Origin: a virus
Reading direction: 5' to 3' (one strand)
IMG/VR virus record: IMGVR_UViG_3300006336_000012
Span: 1-35,023 of that record
Length of the DNA stretch: 35,023 bases
Positions 28,321 to 35,023 of the stretch are shown piece by piece (the stretch's first letter is position 1; every line of letters starts with the position of its first letter). Below the pieces are notes generated by a model that searched no databases, had not been told where the DNA came from, and was given only the letters and a program-made list of their open reading frames with translations. The position numbers were made by a program, and so were the translations under genes.

Positions 28321-28396
28321 TGGTGCGCCAGAGAGGATTCGAACCTCTGGCCAACAGCTTAGAAGGCTGTTGCTCTATCCGCTGAGCTACTGGCGC
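28321..28396 (-). tRNA. tRNA-Arg (anticodon UCU)
   Basis: The 76-nt cloverleaf includes CCA. The acceptor GCGCCAG/CTGGCGC pairs perfectly, the D arm is GCTCAGCGGATAGAGC, the anticodon stem-loop ACAGC-CTTCTAA-GCTGT reads UCU, and the T arm is AGAGG-TTCGAAT-CCTCT. It reads AGA and AGG codons, which are frequent in the AT-rich phage genes here. It lies between the exported 321-aa gene and the 221-aa gene. Confidence 0.95.
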
Positions 28397-28411
28397 ATAG
28401 AGAATGTTTGC

Positions 28412-29377
28412 TTATAGTTGAACAAAAGTACTAATATCTGTTCTAATTGTATCTGCACAATCTTCACAACCTACAATCCAAGTGGTGTGTTTTCTCACCC
28501 AAATAGTTCTGATTGTGTTCGCATCTACATTATAATATCTAAAACTAATGGTATTGTTAGGATATTTGTCCCAACATGTACCCTTTACTAAAGTCTTTCT
28601 CACTTCACTGACACCATCTTTATCTACAGTAGCAAATTTTGTTGATGGTATTGGGCATGCTATAACTTTTGTACCTTCAAAACTACTACCCGTATATTCC
28701 GCTGCACCGGATGTAGTAATCAAATAAGATCCAGGCGTAACTTCTTTATAATTGGCTAAAAATCCGGGTGCTAATGATTTTTGGTATATTTTAGAACCAA
28801 TTATGGTCGTCATATGTCTCCAATGATAATCACCTTCAGGAATTCCAAAAAATTTATCTTTTTTAGGAAGAACTGAATGAGCGATTTCCGGTTCTTCTTT
28901 AGGAAGTTTTATAACCGTTTTTTCTTCATATACTTTGATTTTCTTACATCCAACACATTTTCCATCTTTAAATGGACAACCTGAGGGCACAGTACAAACA
29001 TATTCATAGTAGACTGAATCTGATTCAGTCTTTTCTGTAACTTCAGACTTATCTGGACTTTCAGAAACAACTCCTTTAGGTATTTCATAACCAGTGATGC
29101 CAGATGCATCCACAGAATCACCTAACGGAGAAGAACTCTCTGGTAGTACTTCTTTCTTTAATTCTACTGCTTTTGGTAGGTTTAGGGCCAGAACTTTGGT
29201 GACTTTTGGGCCGAGTGGGACTTTTTTAACTGGAAGTAGTGTAAATTCACCAGAATCAGGGTCCTGAAATACCTGAAACTTTACACCATCCATTGTTATT
29301 ACTTTAGCACTAACTGTAGGAACAGTAAGTCCTACTAGCGCAATTGCACCAAGTGCAATTAATATCGCCTTCTTCAT
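28412..29377 (-). CDS. Exported hypothetical protein, 321 aa
   Basis: A clear Sec signal peptide (MKKAILIALGAIALVGL..VSA) should be cut near residue 24. The mature part has a Val/Lys-rich beginning, a Ser/Glu-rich linker and a Cys cluster CTVPSGCPFKDGKCVGCKK (about 128-146). The C-terminal domain ends with GCEDCADTIRTDI. Several Cys pairs suggest disulfides in the periplasm or metal binding. AGAGATGAATT precedes the ATG. No family was recognised. Confidence 0.76.
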   Translation of the reverse strand: MKKAILIALGAIALVGLTVPTVSAKVITMDGVKFQVFQDPDSGEFTLLPVKKVPLGPKVTKVLALNLPKAVELKKEVLPESSSPLGDSVDASGITGYEIPKGVVSESPDKSEVTEKTESDSVYYEYVCTVPSGCPFKDGKCVGCKKIKVYEEKTVIKLPKEEPEIAHSVLPKKDKFFGIPEGDYHWRHMTTIIGSKIYQKSLAPGFLANYKEVTPGSYLITTSGAAEYTGSSFEGTKVIACPIPSTKFATVDKDGVSEVRKTLVKGTCWDKYPNNTISFRYYNVDANTIRTIWVRKHTTWIVGCEDCADTIRTDISTFVQL

Positions 29378-29455
29378 AATTCATCTCTTTTGAAGGGTTT
29401 AATAGACCATAATGAATCATCACCTTGTGTGATGGTTTTCTCATTATTTCCTACT

Positions 29456-29484
29456 ATTATATCAAATATTCTCGAAAAAGTCAA
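29456..29484 (-). promoter_or_regulatory. Sigma70-type promoter overlapping a stop codon
   Basis: TTGACT (29484-29479) and TATAAT (29461-29456) are 17 bp apart on the minus strand, with TGA before the -10. The -35 contains the TGA stop of the gene at 29481-29963. It drives the exported 321-aa gene, tRNA-Arg and probably genes beyond. A CATCAC/GTGATG hairpin lies in the leader near 29418-29434. Confidence 0.87.
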
Positions 29485-29963
29485 GTTTTTTGGGGCTTTT
29501 TTCCCTTTGGTTTCTTAGCCTCCGGTGCTGGTAACTTTATCTCTGGAAGAGCTTGCCTCACTAGATCATAAGTAATGTTACTATAAAGTTCAGTGAATTT
29601 TTTATCCTTCATAGCAATCACCACTTGTGCTTCGTCAGGATGTATTGTTTCGAGTAATTCAATAAAAATTTGCTCTCTCTTCATTCCGTCTATGTTTGCT
29701 CCACCTCCTTCACAAAACAAATAAAACTTGCGAACTTCAGGATACAAAGTCATTGGAAACCCCTCCGGAGTTCCTCTAAAAACATAAGGTGGGGTGCCCG
29801 GTGGTAGTAAAAACTTGATATTAGGATGAAATGCGTGAATTAATATTTGTTTAACTTGATCATTTGCGGGTGGCCCGTTGACCATATGTCTCAATATATT
29901 AATCCTATTCTTTTTTGGAGAGTTTTGTATCGCTTGAAAAATATAAGGTATACTATCTGCCAT
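29481..29963 (-). CDS. DUF6433-like T4-type phage protein, 160 aa
   Basis: The product starts MADSIPYIFQAIQNSPKKN and has HAFHPNIKFLLPPGTPPYV, a signature I associate with the DUF6433 proteins of T4-like marine phages. The C-terminus is Lys/Pro-rich. The function is unknown. It stands 2 nt after the RNase H gene in the same operon, as in other T4-like genomes. Confidence 0.78.
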   Translation of the reverse strand: MADSIPYIFQAIQNSPKKNRINILRHMVNGPPANDQVKQILIHAFHPNIKFLLPPGTPPYVFRGTPEGFPMTLYPEVRKFYLFCEGGGANIDGMKREQIFIELLETIHPDEAQVVIAMKDKKFTELYSNITYDLVRQALPEIKLPAPEAKKPKGKKPQKT

Positions 29964-29965
29964 AA

Positions 29966-30865
29966 TTAAAAGTCCTCTATAACATCCATTAAATTTTTAA
30001 GTCTAAATTTAATGAAATAATTTAATAATTTCTTTCTATCGTTACATTGATCAGTTGTTTTCCATTCATGAATAATATTGGTTTGTATGTTCTCTGGAAT
30101 TTGACTCAAATCTATGAGAGTCTTATTTCGAGAATATCCAATACTTTCTTTTTCTGTAAGATCTCCCCCTTTTATTATAGAAAGTCTCTTCTTAGTTAAT
30201 GGTGTTTGTCTCTGACCTTGAACAAAACAATCGTCCGACGATAGAACATTAGGAATTCCGTCACTTCTATCACCACTAATAATATGTTCTTCTAAAAAAT
30301 CTACAGGATCTTCATGTATAAGATGCTTTTTAGTTAGTGGTGAAAATTGCGTTACATTACCAAAATGTTGCAATTGAATAAAATCTTTATCACTTGATAT
30401 AATTAATATTTTTTGTTTTTCTTCAAATAAATTACCATTTCCAGTTGGAATGGTTTCTTCAGTTTGAAAATATTTACAAAGAGCGGCGATGACATCATCA
30501 GCCTCACAGTGTTCTACATGCATTACTGTGTAAGGTAATGATTCCTTTATCTCATCTCGAACCTTATTTAGACTTTTAAATAATTCATCCCAAGTATATG
30601 TAATTTTACCAGAAATATAATCTTTTTCATCTTTCGCCCTCTTATGTTTCCTTGTCGCCTTATAAGCTGGAAAAAATTGTTTTCTCCAAGTATTATAATG
30701 ATCACAACATACAACTATTTCACCATAGTCTTTACTATATTTTTTATTATAAAATCGTATGGTATTCAACGCCACGTGGCGTACCATATCCTCATCAGGT
30801 GGCTCATATTTGGCTACTTGCATAAAAGAGCCAATGAACACCTGACTAAAATCTACTAGTATCAT
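29966..30865 (-). CDS. rnh: T4-type RNase H (5'-3' exonuclease/flap nuclease)
   Basis: The 299-aa protein matches T4 RNase H, which removes RNA primers and flaps from lagging-strand DNA. Acidic metal-binding residues lie in MILVDFSQ, CCDHYNTWRKQFFPAYK, HCEADDVIAALCKYF, ISSDKDFIQLQ and ISGDRSDGIPN, in the family order. The C-terminal helix-rich part may contact the clamp or SSB. It is coupled by ATGA to the upstream gene. Confidence 0.93.
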   Translation of the reverse strand: MILVDFSQVFIGSFMQVAKYEPPDEDMVRHVALNTIRFYNKKYSKDYGEIVVCCDHYNTWRKQFFPAYKATRKHKRAKDEKDYISGKITYTWDELFKSLNKVRDEIKESLPYTVMHVEHCEADDVIAALCKYFQTEETIPTGNGNLFEEKQKILIISSDKDFIQLQHFGNVTQFSPLTKKHLIHEDPVDFLEEHIISGDRSDGIPNVLSSDDCFVQGQRQTPLTKKRLSIIKGGDLTEKESIGYSRNKTLIDLSQIPENIQTNIIHEWKTTDQCNDRKKLLNYFIKFRLKNLMDVIEDF

Positions 30866-31359
30866 TTTCCTACAAATTGTTTATCAGTTATCGCAACAAG
30901 TTCACTCATCACTGTCATATTATTAGACCACTTCTTTTTAATATCTGGATACCATACTCCTTCTGATCTTTTTGGTGTACCATCAGGATAATATGCCATT
31001 GCGACACATTTCCAATTTATTTTTTGATTTTCCTCTTTGCCCATATAATTTGAAATCCAATCTCCTGTTCTCAAATAGTGTTCCATGAAACGGACATATC
31101 CTAATTTATTATCTGCTGCTGCTTGTGCCCTCTCTTTTGCTTTTGAAGATGAACCTCTCGCAGACCTAGCAAATGCAGAAGCCTCTTCTTTAGCATGTTT
31201 AATCCATTCTTTCACATTTTTAAGAGAAAGTGGATCATCATCTGGTTTCGCCAATACTGATGGATAAATGTTTTTATATTTGGCTGGTTTTCTTTTGGCT
31301 CTCAATTTTGCCATTCTTTCTGCTGCCTGTTTGGGGGTTTCTTTTGCTTTTTTTGCCAT
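30862..31359 (-). CDS. Basic hypothetical protein, 165 aa
   Basis: The product starts MAKKAKETPKQAAERMAKLR. A Lys/Ala-rich helical N-terminus is followed by a domain with GYVRFMEHYLRTGDWISNYM and CVAMAYYPDGTPKRSEGVWY. The longer frame from 31524 lies within the upstream gene and is rejected. I recall proteins of this kind in T4-like marine phages, with unknown role. Before it, 31360-31439 contains a CTAGAAG/CTTCTAG hairpin and no gene. Confidence 0.76.
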   Translation of the reverse strand: MAKKAKETPKQAAERMAKLRAKRKPAKYKNIYPSVLAKPDDDPLSLKNVKEWIKHAKEEASAFARSARGSSSKAKERAQAAADNKLGYVRFMEHYLRTGDWISNYMGKEENQKINWKCVAMAYYPDGTPKRSEGVWYPDIKKKWSNNMTVMSELVAITDKQFVGK

Positions 31360-31439
31360 TTGGTTTCTCAATTTATTGTTAAGAGGAAGGACAGAGGTTA
31401 TGCCTAGAAGGTTCAGGGAATCTTCTTCTAGTATGTTGT

Positions 31440-32441
31440 CTAACTTGCCCTTCCAGTTGGTGGTTGTATCATCGCAGACAGACCTTCTAATAATTGTTGC
31501 CACAATTGAAGTCTTATTTGCCAATTATAAAAAGTGTCTGCATAGACTTTTTGTAATCCTATCATATTTTGACAATCTATATTTTCATAGGTCATCAATA
31601 CATTTTTCAAAAGATGTGAAAAAAGATAACGATGCCTACTTTTATCATGTTCCATATTATATGTCCAAGCAAATTGTCCAGTTGTTTCCGGTAATGCTCC
31701 AAATTGCGGACAGACGATTAAATTTTTAGCGCTCATCGCCTCCATTGCGACTATGCATGACGTTTCCAAATATGTATTAGGATATGCTAATACATGAGAA
31801 TCGACCATAGCTTTCCTAACTTCCTCATTAGGTCGATTACCATAATAATTTATCCTATCATTCTTCTCACATCTGTCAAATAATTTTTGATATTGGATAT
31901 CATTTGCTGGTCTATTATATAATTTAAAAGACGAAAATACATCCAATTCCCAATCAAAATCATTCAAATCATTTTCAACAACATCTAATAATATATCCAA
32001 TCCTCGATGTGGCGTTGAAGCATAAATTAATTTTATTGGTTGTCCTAAAGATTTTTCTTCTATATGAATTGGATCTATAGCATTTTGCACGACCATTGAA
32101 ATTTCATAAGGCACACCATACATAATATGAAACATCTGTTGTTGCCAATAAGATACAAATACAATCTTAACAAATTGTTTGCAGTAATTGGGGTCTTTAA
32201 ATTGTGATTGTATCCCCTGATCAAATGGGGTTTCGTGCATCCATAAAATGGTTGGTCTTTTGGGATCAATTGGTTTTTTAGGATAAGATAAAACCCAATC
32301 AAATTGATCACACAAGTCTGGTAATTCACTAAAGAGTCTTCTTGCTTGAATTTCAGTTCCACCGTTAGCCTTTGGATCTATTAATTCAACGGGGTCATCA
32401 TCAGATTTTCCACCATCAATTACTGTTAATTTCGGTCTCAT
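31440..32441 (-). CDS. Glycosyltransferase, GT-B fold (family 4-like)
   Basis: The 333-aa protein starts MRPKLTVIDGGKSDDD. It has a Rossmann-type pattern with NGGTEIQARRLFSELP, FVSYWQQQMF, NAIDP, KLIYASTPHRGLDILLDVV (start of the second half) and PNTYLETSCIVAMEAMSAKN, close to the E-x7-E donor-binding motif of GT4 enzymes. ATG 32441 overlaps the upstream stop (ATGA). It could glycosylate modified DNA bases, as T4 enzymes do, or surface sugars; the sequence does not decide. Confidence 0.84.
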   Translation of the reverse strand: MRPKLTVIDGGKSDDDPVELIDPKANGGTEIQARRLFSELPDLCDQFDWVLSYPKKPIDPKRPTILWMHETPFDQGIQSQFKDPNYCKQFVKIVFVSYWQQQMFHIMYGVPYEISMVVQNAIDPIHIEEKSLGQPIKLIYASTPHRGLDILLDVVENDLNDFDWELDVFSSFKLYNRPANDIQYQKLFDRCEKNDRINYYGNRPNEEVRKAMVDSHVLAYPNTYLETSCIVAMEAMSAKNLIVCPQFGALPETTGQFAWTYNMEHDKSRHRYLFSHLLKNVLMTYENIDCQNMIGLQKVYADTFYNWQIRLQLWQQLLEGLSAMIQPPTGRAS

Positions 32442-32869
32442 ATGTTTTGGGAATTTTCTACTTGGGCAGACCAATGTTTTGTTTCACCTTCAAGAACATC
32501 AGTTTCACTTGATCTTATATTGTTAGTAGTGATAGGATCTTCAGTACTACCAACATTTTTTATGAGTTGAACTCGATTAAAATAGGTTTGGTCTTGACCA
32601 TCTAAACTATTCTTTCCATGATTACATGTGGCATGAATAATTATACAGTCACCCACTCTAGCTTCTGGAATTTCACCTTTAGTTGTATATTTAAAAAATA
32701 TACCACGTCTTTCAGATCTATCTTCAATGACATGAACTTTTCCATATTTTGGTGAGTTTGTTATTTTGGAAACCTTGACAAAAAAATTCTTTCTTTCTTT
32801 ATCTTTTCCCATGAACGGATCACTGGGCTCAACTTTCACTTCTTCCATATTTCTATCACGCCAAGACAT
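32438..32869 (-). CDS. Hypothetical protein, OB-fold-like, 143 aa
   Basis: The central part has the strand pattern of a small beta-barrel (KNFFVKVSKITNSPKYGKVH, then FFKYTTKGEIPEARVGDCII, then FNRVQLIKNV). This is compatible with an OB fold but I claim no homologue. The C-terminal tail is polar and probably disordered. It stands 2 nt after the 107-aa gene and overlaps the glycosyltransferase by ATGA. Confidence 0.7.
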   Translation of the reverse strand: MSWRDRNMEEVKVEPSDPFMGKDKERKNFFVKVSKITNSPKYGKVHVIEDRSERRGIFFKYTTKGEIPEARVGDCIIIHATCNHGKNSLDGQDQTYFNRVQLIKNVGSTEDPITTNNIRSSETDVLEGETKHWSAQVENSQNI

Positions 32870-32871
32870 TA

Positions 32872-33195
32872 TTAATTTAGTAAGGTTCCCTCTGGTGCTT
32901 CTTCTGGAGTTAATTTAATCTTTTCATCAGACTTCATTAAATCACTTAAATCAAATGGCTGTGGGTCACCATTTTCATCTAAAGTAAATGTTGTTATTTT
33001 TCCTGTAACATTTCCTTCATCAGTATAACCTATTTTAAACTTAACTACCACATTATCTGTAGATTTTAAAAATAAGTCGGCGTTAGTCCAAGTCATTTCT
33101 CCTTCAGCAAAGTTTCCAGTAGAAGAAATCATCTCAGTAAGGGTACTCTCTAAACACTCTAATATTCTATCTTTTTCTACGTCTTTCTTATTCAT
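32872..33195 (-). CDS. Hypothetical protein, 107 aa
   Basis: The product starts MNKKDVEKDRILECLESTL, a helix, then a beta-rich region (NVVVKFKIGYTDEGNVTGKI) and an acidic tail. Its ATG overlaps the TATAAT of the promoter at 33194-33222, so a transcript from that promoter would lack this start codon. The full-length protein must come from a longer transcript. No family was recognised. Confidence 0.72.
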   Translation of the reverse strand: MNKKDVEKDRILECLESTLTEMISSTGNFAEGEMTWTNADLFLKSTDNVVVKFKIGYTDEGNVTGKITTFTLDENGDPQPFDLSDLMKSDEKIKLTPEEAPEGTLLN

Positions 33196-33222
33196 TATAT
33201 CATCCTATTTTGTAATTGTCAA
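33194..33222 (-). promoter_or_regulatory. Sigma70-type promoter overlapping a start codon
   Basis: TTGACA (33222-33217) and TATAAT (33199-33194) are 17 bp apart on the minus strand, with TGA before the -10. The last two bases of the -10 are the first two of the ATG at 33195, so transcripts start inside the 107-aa gene and serve later genes. Confidence 0.78.
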
Positions 33223-33813
33223 GTTATTATACCCATATTTACAAATATAGTATGAGTCTACAATGTCACTTGTAGGATTCTTTATTGTATCAGACTTTGG
33301 AGATATTGTCAAGTTTATTTTAGTTTTGGTTTCTTCACAAAAATTTTCGTACATCAGATCCTTATTAGCGGTTCCCTTGCCTGTCGCAAATTTTTTAATT
33401 ACTGTTGGTGGTACTATTATATATTTAACACCATGTTTTTTCAATTTATATTTCAAAATAGCCATGTTTTCAGCAATATGAAAGACTCTACCAGTTGCCG
33501 CATACGCATAATCTTCCAATACAACAAGATCTGGTTTATCATAGGGTATATTTACAGTCTTATTAAAATTTGCATATAATAGATTGTGTATTACCCAATC
33601 TGCTAAAAATTCATACCGTTCTAAGGCATCAGTCCAAGATTCATATAATGTAACTTTTACATTTTGAATGGCGGACCACCTCCCCATTTGGCTAGTATTA
33701 TTAGCAATACAATAATGCTCAACGTTATTATAATTCCATCTGTTGCCATGATATATCGTAACTGCGGGACTAGTTAATGAGTAATCAATCCCCGCTATCT
33801 TGTGAGTTTTCAT
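33205..33813 (-). CDS. RuvC-like nuclease of the RNase H fold
   Basis: The 202-aa protein starts MKTHKIAGIDYSLTSPAV, with an acidic metal ligand at D10, a second in VVLEDYAYAATGRVFHIAE, and a C-terminal pair in TSDIVDSYYI. FATGKGTANKDLM matches the basic loop of RuvC-type Holliday-junction resolvases. Phage relatives cut branched DNA before packaging or in recombination. The 3' coding part contains two promoters, one of them fully inside the frame. It overlaps the gene upstream by 29 nt. Confidence 0.84.
   Translation of the reverse strand: MKTHKIAGIDYSLTSPAVTIYHGNRWNYNNVEHYCIANNTSQMGRWSAIQNVKVTLYESWTDALERYEFLADWVIHNLLYANFNKTVNIPYDKPDLVVLEDYAYAATGRVFHIAENMAILKYKLKKHGVKYIIVPPTVIKKFATGKGTANKDLMYENFCEETKTKINLTISPKSDTIKNPTSDIVDSYYICKYGYNNLTITK
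33284..33312 (-). promoter_or_regulatory. Sigma70-type promoter inside the RuvC-like gene
   Basis: TTGACA (33312-33307) and TACAAT (33289-33284) are 17 bp apart on the minus strand, with TGA before the -10. It lies within the coding part of the RuvC-like gene (codons for LTISPKSDTIK) and 90 bp upstream of the promoter at 33194. It would supply the full start of the 107-aa gene. Confidence 0.8.
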
Positions 33814-34003
33814 AATAATCTTGAATACTGTTTAGAGCATCTAATGAAAATTGAAGTCCTCGTATATAATATTTAAGTTGTTGTGGTAGAATAATTTCCT
33901 CCACATCAGTAGACTTCTTTTTTCTTACTTCTGTAATAAAACGTTTTGTTTTATCTATTTCATTTATTAATATACTCTGAAATGCTTCAAATGTCTTTGT
34001 CAT
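33785..34003 (-). CDS. Helical hypothetical protein, 72 aa
   Basis: The product starts MTKTFEAFQSILINEIDKTK and is nearly all helical (RFITEVRKKKSTDVEEI, then QLKYYIRGLQFSLDALNSI). There are no Cys or membrane segments. It overlaps the RuvC-like gene by 29 nt. A small protein of this form next to a resolvase may be a partner, but that is a guess. Confidence 0.7.
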   Translation of the reverse strand: MTKTFEAFQSILINEIDKTKRFITEVRKKKSTDVEEIILPQQLKYYIRGLQFSLDALNSIQDYYENSQDSGD

Positions 34004-34028
34004 TGTTATTTATAATTGTAAGGAGGGT

Positions 34029-34367
34029 TCAAATTACTGGCATTTGAAACAGTGCTTTTATCCACTTAGGGGGTCTAACCCTAGCAAATACTACCCATCC
34101 CAGAGCACAACTCTTCTGCCATCTCTCTATATCCATCTCTTCCCTATAGGTATTCATACTCATTCCGGTAGTTAACACATCATCTACTATACATATAGGG
34201 TCTTCTTCCTTACCTGTTCCATGTCGATTCAGTAATTTTCCTAATACATTACCGCCTCTAGGAATTCCAATTGCTTCTCGAAATGGTGGTGAAATCTCCA
34301 TAATCATTTGTGTTATACATTCCCACTCTCTATGTGAAAGTGCATCCATTTCGATTTTCCATTTCAA
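34029..34367 (-). CDS. Phosphoribosyltransferase (orotate PRTase-like)
   Basis: The PRPP-binding motif is ICIVDDVLTTGMSM, and IGIPRGGNVLG is the loop usual for type I phosphoribosyltransferases. The first standard start in frame is TTG 34367, giving 112 aa. The open frame continues upstream to about 34427 and encodes FQKIEFTSHAGLDLK, which matches the FxLxSG start of orotate phosphoribosyltransferases, but has no ATG, GTG or TTG. The true start may be a rare codon such as ATA, or the gene may have been damaged. AAGGATAGAA lies near 34428. Confidence 0.78.
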   Translation of the reverse strand: MKWKIEMDALSHREWECITQMIMEISPPFREAIGIPRGGNVLGKLLNRHGTGKEEDPICIVDDVLTTGMSMNTYREEMDIERWQKSCALGWVVFARVRPPKWIKALFQMPVI

Positions 34368-34417
34368 ATCTAATCCGGCGTGAGATGTAAACTCTATTTT
34401 TTGAAATATATCTATTT

Positions 34418-35023
34418 CTATCCTTTGCTATATTTTTGTTGTTCTGGTAAATATTGTTCTCCATCTTCTCTCACTTGCTCATCTTCTATATATTCATTAT
34501 CCTCATAAGATTGTGCTAATCTCCACTTCAAATATTCATACGCAGAGATTGGTGGATATTTTGCTGGTGTACCCATAAGATTTTCAATCATAACATCTCG
34601 ACCAGGATCTACGAAATAAGGCATTGAGTATCGTGGTCTATCCATTGCCACATTCACTACTCTATGTGGAGTAGATTTAAACAAATCATTTGTCCATCTC
34701 GCAAACATATCTGCAATATTAAGTACGATACTATTTTCAACTATTGGTACATCTGCCCATTCATCTTTTTTATTATCAAATAACTGTAAGCCGGGACAAT
34801 CATCAAATCTCCAAAGTAATGTTTGAGTTCCATAATCAGTATGTTCATTTGCTCTCAATTGACCTTCTTTGATTTCTCCATCCCATACAGGATATTTAAT
34901 CATCCTCATAGTCGCAGAACCATCTAAATGTTTCTCTACTAATTTTCCAGTAGGAATTCCTAAAACTTGTTCAAATCTATAAAGGAATTGATAAGAGAAC
35001 ATTCTTGAAATACGTTCTATCCT
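34418..35023 (-). CDS. 2OG-Fe(II) oxygenase, isopenicillin N synthase-like, 5' partial
   Basis: The frame is open to the window edge (seven further codons before the Met at 35002), so the N-terminus is outside. The visible 201 codons hold the catalytic part of the DIOX family: H-x-D in NEHTDYGTQTLLW, VPIVENSIVLNIADMFARWT, distal His in STPHRVVN, and R-x-S in RYSMPYFVDP for 2-oxoglutarate. Family members are about 300-350 aa. Plant and bacterial relatives oxidise small molecules, so this one differs in substrate class from the short P4H-like proteins here. Confidence 0.87.
   Translation of the reverse strand, partial: RIERISRMFSYQFLYRFEQVLGIPTGKLVEKHLDGSATMRMIKYPVWDGEIKEGQLRANEHTDYGTQTLLWRFDDCPGLQLFDNKKDEWADVPIVENSIVLNIADMFARWTNDLFKSTPHRVVNVAMDRPRYSMPYFVDPGRDVMIENLMGTPAKYPPISAYEYLKWRLAQSYEDNEYIEDEQVREDGEQYLPEQQKYSKG

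Noticed and set aside
31268-31729. A 153-codon plus-strand frame.
   Set aside because: It is the antisense of the glycosyltransferase and the basic 165-aa gene, which both have clear protein motifs.
34007-34014. A second TATAAATA on the minus strand before the 72-aa gene.
   Set aside because: Transcription would start at or after the ATG at 34003, so it cannot serve that gene as a normal late promoter.

Overview
The window reads as an accessory and early region of a large marine T4-like phage, probably one that infects a low-GC marine bacterium such as SAR11 (a pelagiphage) or a cyanobacterium. The host is inferred, not shown. The supporting genes are a T4-type RNase H, a ClpP-like protease, a DUF6433-like protein, a phage bS21, SpeD, an A-type Fe-S protein, a PRPP synthetase, several 2OG-Fe(II) oxygenases, a Mom-like protein and a carbamoyltransferase. 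Every supported gene is on the minus strand, so transcription runs from high to low coordinates. Genes are packed with ATGA or short overlaps, and coding DNA is AT-rich. No head, tail-sheath or DNA polymerase gene was recognised.

Layout in coordinate order (transcription enters from the right). 1-441: a structured non-coding stretch at the left edge and two tiny membrane proteins. 571-4544: very small phage genes of unknown function, a prolyl-hydroxylase-like oxygenase, tRNA-Val and four near-identical sigma70-type promoters. 4545-5821: 1.3 kb without a convincing gene, GC-rich, with two tandem promoters and many nested helices; this is a candidate large structured RNA. 5822-11580: two oxygenases, small membrane proteins and a lipoprotein, a HIT protein and a ClpP-like protease. 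11581-12391: two further compact structured RNA elements, one directly behind its own promoter. 12391-18029: SpeD, coiled-coil proteins (one pair duplicated), an A-type Fe-S protein, another oxygenase, a lipase-like lipoprotein, a holin-like protein, a Mom-like protein, an SGNH hydrolase and a membrane protein. 18073-24444: tRNA-Asn overlapping an AsnRS-like catalytic-core gene, small genes, PRPP synthetase, a second SGNH protein, a polysaccharide-lyase-like lipoprotein, a carbamoyltransferase and a degenerate acyl-carrier-like protein. 24511-29377: a membrane coiled-coil protein, an ASCH protein, bS21, an HtrA-type protease, two exported proteins and tRNA-Arg. 29481-35023: DUF6433-like protein, RNase H, a glycosyltransferase, a RuvC-like nuclease, a phosphoribosyltransferase and a partial isopenicillin-N-synthase-like oxygenase cut by the window edge.

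How it may work together. Eleven promoters share TTGACA/T, an exact 17-bp spacer and TATAAT or TACAAT, and ten have the extended -10 TGn. This fits early transcription by host sigma70 holoenzyme. They lead into small genes, structured RNAs, and metabolic, nucleic-acid and envelope-directed genes. bS21, three tRNAs and an AsnRS-like protein point to adjustment of host translation. PRPP synthetase and a phosphoribosyltransferase point to nucleotide supply. The Mom-like protein and carbamoyltransferase could modify phage DNA. The most interesting part is the set of structured RNAs, above all the roughly 0.75-kb element at about 4560-5300.
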